From: Lolium rigidum
Taxonomy: Eukaryota; Streptophyta; Magnoliopsida; Poales; Poaceae
Length of the DNA stretch: 64,000 bases
Direction of reading: 5' to 3'
Assembly (NCBI RefSeq): GCF_022539505.1
Contig: NC_061511.1
Coordinates: 37,933,144-37,997,143 of the forward strand
Of this stretch, positions 56,975 through 64,000 are shown one piece after another. The notes under the pieces are model-generated. The model saw only the letters and a program-made list of their open reading frames with translations. It did no database searches and was not told the origin of the DNA. Position 1 is the stretch's first letter. Each line of letters opens with the position of its first letter. The position numbers were made by a program, and so were the translations under genes.

Positions 56975-57263
56975 TGATGCGGGGTGGCCTTCGGTCACCT
57001 CCACACCCGGACAACAAGTCCCCAAGTGGGACCGATGACACGGCCGGAGTCAGGCTCTACATGATGAGTGAACTCGCTCCTCACCCTTGTGATCTTGGTA
57101 CCTTTGGATGGATTGCTACCTCATGCAGAGCGTGCTATGTGTCATTAGGTACAAGGCGCATCAAGACCACGGGAGAGGAGGAGGCACCAAGGTCGAGAGG
57201 AGAGAAGCGGGCGGACATGGAGATGATCATGGCCGGAAAGCCCGGCAGTCGCCGGGCATATCT
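56975..57263 (+). repeat. 3' LTR fragment of the decayed Gypsy element
   Basis: Matches the start of the LTR at 49,449. It breaks off at about 57,263 (GGGCATATCTCCAACATAGG), where LTR sequence of the minus-strand Gypsy element starts. Confidence 0.7.
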
Positions 57264-57593
57264 CCAACATAGGTGCGGCTAAGGCCATGCCGCGCCTAGG
57301 TGTGGTCTGGTCGCCCTGTGCCACTTCTTCGACCCCCCCCCCCGGACTCTGTCTTCGTTACGGAAAAATATTGACTTCGGCTTTTGTTTCGTCCAATTCG
57401 AGAATATTTCTGTACAACTTTTCCTGAAATACAAAACAGCAAGTAAAAATAGGGAACTGACACCGTGGCATCTTGTTAATAGGTTAGTGCCGGAAAATGT
57501 ATAAAAGTGCAATGAAGTGTGAGCAAAACATATAGAATTGGTGTAAAACAAGCATGGAGCATCAAAAATTATAGATTCATTTGCGACGTATCA
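57264..57593 (-). repeat. 3' LTR fragment of the right Gypsy element
   Basis: Homologous to the last 330 bp of 61,309-62,721, ending TTGCGACGTATCA. The outer part has been lost at the junction with the decayed Gypsy LTR. Confidence 0.75.
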
Positions 57594-60347
57594 AGCATCC
57601 CCAAGCTTAACTCCTGCTCGTCCTCGAGTTGGTAAGTGATAACAAAATAGTTTTTGAGGTGACATGAAGCCAACACAATCTTTATCAAGTTATTGTAAAG
57701 CATTGTAAGCTATGATCAAAGTACTCTAAACATAGGCATGATAGATACAATTCTAACAATAAACTTAGCAACTATGTTATAGCATGAGAAGTAACTCAAA
57801 CAAATGATCATGAATAATTGTGCATTGAAACCAACTGTTTGTTTATGAGCATAGAGAAAACATAGCAAAGTGGTACTCAAGCATGTCCTTTATGGAGTAG
57901 AAAAACATAAATGCTAGGACACCTTCAAAGTTCAAAGGGTGACTAGATACAAGTAATTTAAGAACAAGCAATAGCATAATCATGAATCAATCAATAATAA
58001 TTTTGGGACTATACACATTATACTAAGAATGACAAATATGCTCTCTTAATTGGTGCATAAAGCAAGAAGATGAAGACTCAACGTAAAAGTAAAAGAAAGA
58101 CTCTTTGCAGAGTAAGCAAGATTAACAAGTTTTATAAACCTTCCAAAAAGTATGGTACTCATTAGCTTTGAGCTCTCATTGCCCCTATCATAAGCATCTT
58201 CAATGGTTAAAGTTAATGTGATGGCAAATATGAGCTATATGCTTGACAAATCACAAGTTGAAAATCTCATGCCCCTTGAATACGAGTACCTAAACCTCAT
58301 GCTACTCAACTTAGGTCCCAAATAAGTTCTTGTCATTGTAAGTATACATGTATCATCGAGAACCGCCAACGGGGTACCTTTTGCTCGATGATATGGAAGT
58401 ACTCTTGTAGGAGCAATCCCATGCCAAAATGACAATACAAACAGACAATGAGCATCTCAGCAATCTTTTTATTTACTATGGATATAACTTTTTATTGAAA
58501 ATGCTTCATAGAATGCTCACTATGGTTCGCTGTAAATTTTCACCATGAATGATGCATGGCTTAGATTAGCGGCCCAGACGTTTCTCTAACACATATAAAA
58601 ATTCCATGGACTTACAAGTTTCCATTTTATTTCGCACCGCTAAGCATCCATAAACAAAAGAACGTGACATCAACTAAATATGAATAAGTGCAATGTTGAA
58701 AGCGTTCCCCATGAAAGCATGGTTGTGCTAACTCCCAACTCGCAATTTGCAAAAATATAAACTTCATAAGATAGTCACAATAATGCTACTAGGTAGATAT
58801 GGTGGACACAAGTGGCAAACTTTGTTTTATGGTGGTTGGATGCACGAGTAGAGTTCATACTCAGTATAGGCGAAGGCTAGCAAAAAACTGGGAGCGACCA
58901 ACTAAAAGAGCAATAATGGCCATAATCATGCATAGCGACAAAACATTATCAATCAAAGCATAATGTGATATTACAAGTCAAAAACTAAATGATCATAGAG
59001 GCTTTAGTTGACTAGTTATATTCATGACATGGTATAAGCATGTGCCAAGTTAACCCAATAAAGCATCAAAGGAGAATACCACAATATTATGTTTTGTATG
59101 ATGGAAACAACACATGATTCTTTCAATGGCACATTATGCACTCTCAGCTATTTGAGACAAGTCATGCTACAATAATAAATACTAAGCATATGATAAGAAT
59201 AACATCCAACATGACATGCCAAAGTCTATGCCACTGTCTAGACAAGCTTCCTTTTGCATCACTATAAGCATGAAATATTTTACTCGTCTCCAACACCAAT
59301 CAACTTATTTGAAACAACTCTCATAGATAAAAATCAATAAAGACCAGAGAGCTAATCATACATAAATAAAGAAAACTAACAAGCTCTGAATAAAAATACG
59401 AGTGAAAAACCAGAGCTAAACGCAGTACTAGCAAACTAGAACGCTCGCAGAACAATAAGAACGAAAACTATAGTGTTCTATGCAATTAAAACGGAGCGTG
59501 TCTCTCTCCACACAAGAATACTAGGATTCAACCATATGCTACAGCAAACAAAACAAAACAAAACTAAAAACAAAAACAAAAATAAAGACGCTCCAAGAGC
59601 AACACATAGCATATGAAGCAATAAAAATATAGCGTATGGAAAGATGACTCGATGCTTTGTTGATGAAGAAGGCATCCCCAAGCTTTGACACTTGTACTTC
59701 TTGGATATTTATTGGGGTGAAATGGGCATCCCCAAGCTTGAGCTTTTGTCCATTCTTCATCTCATCACATCATTCTTCTCTCCCTACACTTGAAAACTTC
59801 CTTTATACAAAACTTCACACAATTCTTTATTAGCAAGCATTAGTACAATCAAAATAAACCAATCGACTTGGGTTCAGTTCTAACATATATCAAACATCTA
59901 TTAAATCATTAGCTACTGCAGCAACTCTTCACAAAGCTCTTTGATCAACAGAACTCAAAAAGAAAGAGATTAAGAGGCAAATGCAAATAGTGTCAGAAAT
60001 CTGTCAAAACAGAACAACAGGTAAAGATCGATTTTCTCTTCTGTTGCTCATCTTGAAAAGTGGTCAACTAAGGAAAGTTAGATAATAACCTGGGGCATAT
60101 GCACAAAATTGGCAGCTCAAAATTCCGCTCTGGTTATTTATACGAAGTTTTATGGTGACAGCACAGAATCTGTTTTCAGGAGAGCAACTTCCCCAAATCT
60201 TACTTTCTTCCTATTAGAGGCTATTCTTGGCACAAAAACAAAATAAAAATGATAAGGTGAGGTTATTACAGAGGTAATAACTTTCAAGACTCAACAAAAG
60301 AAAAATTACAGAAATAAACATGGGTTATCTCCCAAGAGTGCTTTTCT

Positions 60348-61055
60348 TTAACGCCTTTCAGCTAGGCGCAGTAATTTGAGAAGATGCTCACATAAGAAAT
60401 ATGAATTGAAGCAAAAGAGAGCATCAAGGAGAAAATATGAAACACATTTAAGTCTAACCCACTTCCTATGCATAGGAATCTTGTACACAAATAAATTCAC
60501 AAAGAACAAAGTGACAAGCATAGGAAGATAAAACAAGAGTAACTTCAAAACTTTCAGCATATAGAGAGATGTTTTAGTAACATGAAAACTCCTACAACCA
60601 TATTTTCCTCTCTCATAATAACTTTCAGTAGTATCATGAATAAACTCAACAATATAACCATCACTTAAAACATTCTTATCATGAGCCACGTGCATAAAAT
60701 AATTATTATTCCCTACATAAGCATAGTCATTCTTATTAATTGTAGTGGGAGCAAATTCAACAAAATAGCTATCATTATTATTCCAATCACCATAATCATC
60801 AAATATAGGAGGCATATTATAATCATAATTAATTTTATCCTCAATAGTAGGTGGACTGAAAATAACATAATCAGCATTGTAATCATCATATATTGGAGGC
60901 ATAGTATCATCATAGCAAATTTCCTCCTCAAAAGCTGGGGAACTAAAAAGATCACTTTCATAAAAACTAGCTTCCCCAAGCTTAGACTTTTCCATAGCAT
61001 TAGCAATAATAGTGTTCAAAGAATTCATACTAATAACATTACTACCAGCATGCAA
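60348..61055 (-). CDS. Retrotransposon-borne ORF: acidic repeats plus C-terminal membrane segments
   Basis: 235 residues, uninterrupted, starting MHAGSNVISMNSLNTIIANA. The N-terminal half is acidic and has a repeated motif: DTMPPIYDDYNADY, YNMPPIFDDYGDW, each near a Ser/Phe-Pro-rich piece (FSSPAFEEEI, FSPPTIEDKI). The middle has IVEFIHDTTESYYERGKYGC. The end is hydrophobic with two likely membrane segments (LLLFYLPMLVTLFFVNLF and FLLDALFCFNSYFL) separated by a basic loop (KIPMHRKW). It lies first after the primer site, where gag is expected, but it is not gag. Function unknown. It is intact while the rest of the element is non-coding, which may mean selection or recent copying. Confidence 0.6.
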   Translation of the reverse strand: MHAGSNVISMNSLNTIIANAMEKSKLGEASFYESDLFSSPAFEEEICYDDTMPPIYDDYNADYVIFSPPTIEDKINYDYNMPPIFDDYGDWNNNDSYFVEFAPTTINKNDYAYVGNNNYFMHVAHDKNVLSDGYIVEFIHDTTESYYERGKYGCRSFHVTKTSLYMLKVLKLLLFYLPMLVTLFFVNLFVYKIPMHRKWVRLKCVSYFLLDALFCFNSYFLCEHLLKLLRLAERR

Positions 61056-61280
61056 GTAAAAGTTCCATAGGTTTTTTTAATTTTCTCTTCAAACACCTCA
61101 TGTCCTAACTCAAGATAAATACTATAAAGCTTGTTGTTGTTTTCCATTAAGCCTAACTAGTGAAAATAAAAACAAGAAACAAAAAGATGTAATTGCAGAA
61201 TCTAAAGGAAATAACTTCCAGCACTCAGCAACAACTAAAAACCTTAGTAGCCAGAGGATGTGAGTACCTTTTACCTTACC

Positions 61281-61298
61281 TCCCCGGCAACGGCGCCA
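61281..61298 (-). other. tRNA-Asp-type primer binding site
   Basis: Minus strand TGGCGCCGTTGCCGGGGA, about ten bases from the LTR end. This is the standard primer site of many grass Gypsy elements. Confidence 0.85.
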
Positions 61299-61308
61299 GA
61301 AAAGAGCT

Positions 61309-62721
61309 TGATGTCTACGCATGCTTCTATTCTTGTAGACAGTGTTGGGCCTCCAAGTGCAGAGGTTTGTAGAACAGCAGCAAGTTTCCCTTAAGTGGAT
61401 CACCCAAGGTTTATCGAACTCAGGGAGGTAGAGGTCAAAGATATCCCTCTCAAACAACCCTCCAATTACGATACAAGAAGTCTCTTGTGTCCCCAACACA
61501 CCCAATACACTTGTTAGGTGTATAGGTGCACTAGTTCGGCGAAGAGATAGTGAAATACAAGTAATATGGATAATTGTAAGTAGTAAATTCAATCTTAAAT
61601 AAAAATGGCAGCAAGCAAACATGTAGCAGAACTGGTTGTAAACGGTATTTCAATGCTTGGAAACAAGGCCTAGGGATCATACTTTCACTAGTGAACACTC
61701 TCAACAATGATGCCATAATTGAATACATAGATATTATCACTTTACTATGCTACTCTGAACCACTCTCTGGTTTGATAGTAAACACAAATTCATTGCATAG
61801 GGCTGCATAAGCACTCCTTAAAGTTCGCATTCCCAATCTATGGACACCCCACGTTGTCACTTTCCAGCATACAAAGATGGTACTAACTAGACACCACGAT
61901 TCATAAGTATTTCTGTAAATTAAGCTTAAGAAATAAACACGGTGTGCACACTGTCACCTTCACACCGTTGGACAAGGTGTCCCCGAAGATCACATAATAA
62001 AACCACTTGAGTAGCACAATAGTTGAAAAATAACATCTACTTATTCAACCAGATTACAAAGCCCATGATCACATAAAGATCATACATGGAGAGATAGATA
62101 GACCACATAGCTACCGGTAAAGCCCTCAGCCTCGGGGAAGAACTACTCACTCCTCATGGTGGGAGTCAGCAATGGCGATGAAGATGGCGGTGGAGTCGAT
62201 GGAGATGGCTCCGGGGGCAATTTCCCGTCCCGGCAGGGTGCCGGAATAGAGACTTCTGTCCCCCGAATCTTGTCTGCAACGGTGGCGGAGCTACGGAACT
62301 TTCGTGGGCGGAGGCTTATTCATTTAGGGTTTTTGCGTCGGGAGGTATTTATAGGCGGAAGGGCGAGGTCGGTGGAGGCCAGGGGGGCCCACACCACCCC
62401 TAGGCGCGGGCTAAGGCCAGGCCACGCCTAGGTGTGGTATGGCCGCCTTGCGCCACTTCTTCGACCCCCTCTGGACTCTATGTTTGTTACGGAAAAATAT
62501 TGACTTCGGCTTTTGTTTCGTCCAATTCCGAGAATATTTCCTGTACAACTTTTCTGAAATACAAAACAGCAGAAAACAGGGAACTAGCACTATGGCATCT
62601 TGTTAATAGGTTAGTGCCGGAAAATGTATAAAAGTGCAACGAAGTGTGAGCAAAACATATAGGAATTGGTGTAAAACAAGCATGGAGCATCAAAAATTAT
62701 AGATACGTTTGCGACGTATCA
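61309..62721 (-). repeat. 5' LTR of the right Gypsy element
   Basis: 1,413 bp from TGATGTCTACGC to GCGACGTATCA. Only one complete copy is present, so its age cannot be estimated from an intact pair. It abuts the truncated coding-like region that starts at 62,722. Confidence 0.8.
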
Positions 62722-63460
62722 CGGTTCACCTCCCGCCGACCAATCCCCGCACCGCCGCAAGGAGGAACACCGGTACCGGAGGAGGAGACGTCGGCGAGCA
62801 GCACCACGACATCGGCCTCAACCTGCTCGGCAGTCTTCATCGGCATCTCGAGTTCGGCCGCAAACTCGACCTCCTCCTTGGCCAGAACAATGGCGGTAAC
62901 GACCTCTGCTTCTCACCCTCTTACTCGTTATGCCAGAACAGGCCATGCTCGGGCATTTGCGACGACATGCACATTAGATCTACTAGGGTTTTCATTAGGA
63001 TATGGTTCGGATTGATGTTTGCAAGGTGTTTCTTGCCATTGCTTGTTGTTCTTGTCCTGTTCTTGGTGTTCACGGTATCAATTTACTTAGATCTCCATCT
63101 TAGATCGGACTGTCGATTGGTGAAACTGTTAGATTTTACTGTGCATACAGAGAGGGGAAGGTTTTTTTGTGTTGGGGTTTAGCATGTTGTGATTGTTGTG
63201 CGAAAGATTCAGCTGAGTCGCGCTAGTTTGTTCAGACGCAAGAGGAGTGGGAGGACTTGAAGAACGAAGTTGATATGCTCAAGAATCTACAGAGAACACA
63301 AGAACAAGTGACGATGGCTAAGAAACGGGAATGGGAGGCTGAAAGAAAGGCTTTGGAGGCTGAGAAGATAAAGCTAGAGTATGACATATACAATCTGCTT
63401 CAAGTGAACTTTGCAATCAAGGATAAGCTCAAGAGGATCAGGGCTACTTGTGATGAGTGA
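62722..63460 (+). pseudogene. Unidentified gene 3' part: open exon, intron, coiled-coil last exon
   Basis: From the LTR edge a frame is open without an ATG to 63,182 (HLPPTNPRTAARRNTGTGGG ... LCFSPSYSLCQNRPCSGICD), the end of which (FLPLLVVLVLFLVF) is probably intronic. A CAG acceptor before 63,236 starts a last exon reading TQEEWEDLKNEVDMLKNLQR, then a strongly charged coiled coil to the stop at 63,460. The start seems to have been removed by the Gypsy insertion. I do not recognise the family; the coiled-coil exon and flanking repeats suggest a transposon-borne gene. Confidence 0.4.
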
Positions 63461-63483
63461 TGAATGTGTTCTAGATGTACTGT

Positions 63484-63562
63484 AGGAGAATTTGTAATGT
63501 ACCCTAAGTAGAATTTGTAATGTACCCTAAGTACCACTCGTAATGTACTCAATTTGAACTCC
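63484..63562. repeat. Short tandem repeat after the coiled-coil exon
   Basis: Two near-perfect copies of GTAGAATTTGTAATGTACCCTAA and a third diverged copy (ACTCGTAATGTACTC). Confidence 0.8.
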
Positions 63563-63589
63563 TACTTGTGTTGTTTCTGATTGAACTAG

Positions 63590-64000
63590 GCCGATGATTA
63601 TAATCTGGAATCATAGTATGAGGAGATGATTGATCAGAACATATGGCATGCCTGAACATGACCATTCCATTGGTTCCGATCAAACATCTCCTCCATATGT
63701 CCTCATAGTATGAGGCCTCTCGCTACCTTGCTTTGCATGTTTCTCGCTTCTTCGGCTCTGCATTGGCCAATGATTGAACAATGTCACAACGGAAGGCAGG
63801 GTGCTGCCCTCAAACTTAGTCATGTGTGCCATATTCGTTGCACACTAGACTTAATTTGGGGACAGTCCCTCCGCCCGCCATGTGACCAAATGTATGAGGC
63901 CTCATTTGCGTTGGCAATGATTCAACAAGGGCACAATGGAAGGTTAGGTGGTGGCCTCAAACTTAGTCATGTGTGCCACAAGTTGCACACTACACTTAGT
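63590..64000. repeat. Imperfect direct repeats of about 150 bp at the right edge
   Basis: The block around 63,760-63,852 (TTGGCCAATGATTGAACAATG ... CAAACTTAGTCATGTGTGCC) recurs at 63,909-64,000. GTATGAGG(CCTC) recurs at about 63,617, 63,710 and 63,893. The array leaves the window. Such arrays occur in the subterminal parts of large DNA transposons; that reading is inferred. Confidence 0.65.

Larger units (their letters stand above)
49449..57263 (+). mobile_element. Decayed Ty3-Gypsy element, plus orientation, right end truncated
   Basis: Left LTR begins TGATGCGGGGTGGCCTTCGG at 49,449; the right LTR begins with the same sequence at 56,975 after a purine tract. Between them gag, CCHC, protease, RT and integrase remnants run left to right. 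The left flank is CTATG; the matching right duplication is lost because the right LTR stops at about 57,263 and joins another LTR. The element is full of stops and frame changes. Confidence 0.8.
57264..62721 (-). mobile_element. Non-autonomous Ty3-Gypsy element with a single unusual ORF
   Basis: 3' LTR fragment 57,264-57,593, internal region 57,594-61,308, 5' LTR 61,309-62,721. The purine tract (minus GAGTTAAGCTTGGGGATGCT) lies beside the left LTR and a canonical tRNA-Asp primer site beside the right one. The internal part lacks gag, protease, RT and integrase; its only sizeable frame is at 60,348-61,055. 58,225-60,360 is homologous to 43,475-45,800. A pentamer-like (AAAAC)n stretch lies near 59,550-59,580. 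Confidence 0.75.

Noticed and set aside
1..64000. tRNA, rRNA or CRISPR features
   Set aside because: No cloverleaf-like sequence or regularly spaced short repeat array was found; the tRNA-like strings seen are retrotransposon primer sites.

Overview
This window reads as nuclear DNA of a grass, most probably a Triticeae cereal (wheat, barley, rye or Aegilops type). Evidence: a BARE/Angela-type Copia LTR beginning TGTTGGAGATATGCCC, large nested Gypsy elements with tRNA-Asp or tRNA-Met primer sites, many PIF/Harbinger elements ending in GAGCATCTCC or GGGCATCTCC with TAA/TTA target duplications, a CACTA element, and GC-rich grass-style coding exons with GT/AG introns. All boundaries, splice sites and identities were worked out by eye; no alignment or database search was run.

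Layout. 1-8,976: a Harbinger-type element (its left end lies outside the window) split by an 8.5-kb Angela-like Copia element with perfect 5-bp target duplications. 9,065-11,803: a Harbinger-type element carrying a three-exon Pong-ORF1-like (Myb/SANT plus NAM-associated) gene but no transposase. 12,102-13,060: a multi-exon pseudogene, followed by a 465-bp hAT MITE. 14,126-17,544: an intact eight-coding-exon gene for the RNase P/MRP subunit POP4 (Rpp29), on the minus strand. 18,953-19,780: a Mutator-like MITE. 19,966-21,870: an LRR receptor pseudogene split by a 1.25-kb CACTA element. 22,630-26,280: two Harbinger-type elements placed end to end and sharing one TAA.

26,584-40,291 holds two tandem, same-strand ZIP-family metal transporter genes. 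The first is intronless and is cut near its 3' end by a 6.9-kb Copia element; its last 45 codons lie beyond the insertion. The second has two short introns and looks intact. Two more Harbinger-type elements lie between them.

40,300-64,000 is mostly decayed repeat. It has a CACTA transposase-gene remnant (DUF4218-like), a MATH-BTB fragment, two related non-autonomous Gypsy elements (the right one carrying an unusual acidic ORF with membrane segments), a 532-bp solo LTR, a decayed Gypsy element with gag, protease, RT and integrase remnants, and at the right edge an unidentified coiled-coil exon followed by tandem repeats.

The host genes likely to work are POP4 (tRNA and rRNA processing) and the second ZIP gene (zinc/iron uptake). 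The most unusual signal is the set of six Harbinger-type elements, four or five of which carry protein-coding cargo and none of which shows a recognisable complete transposase.
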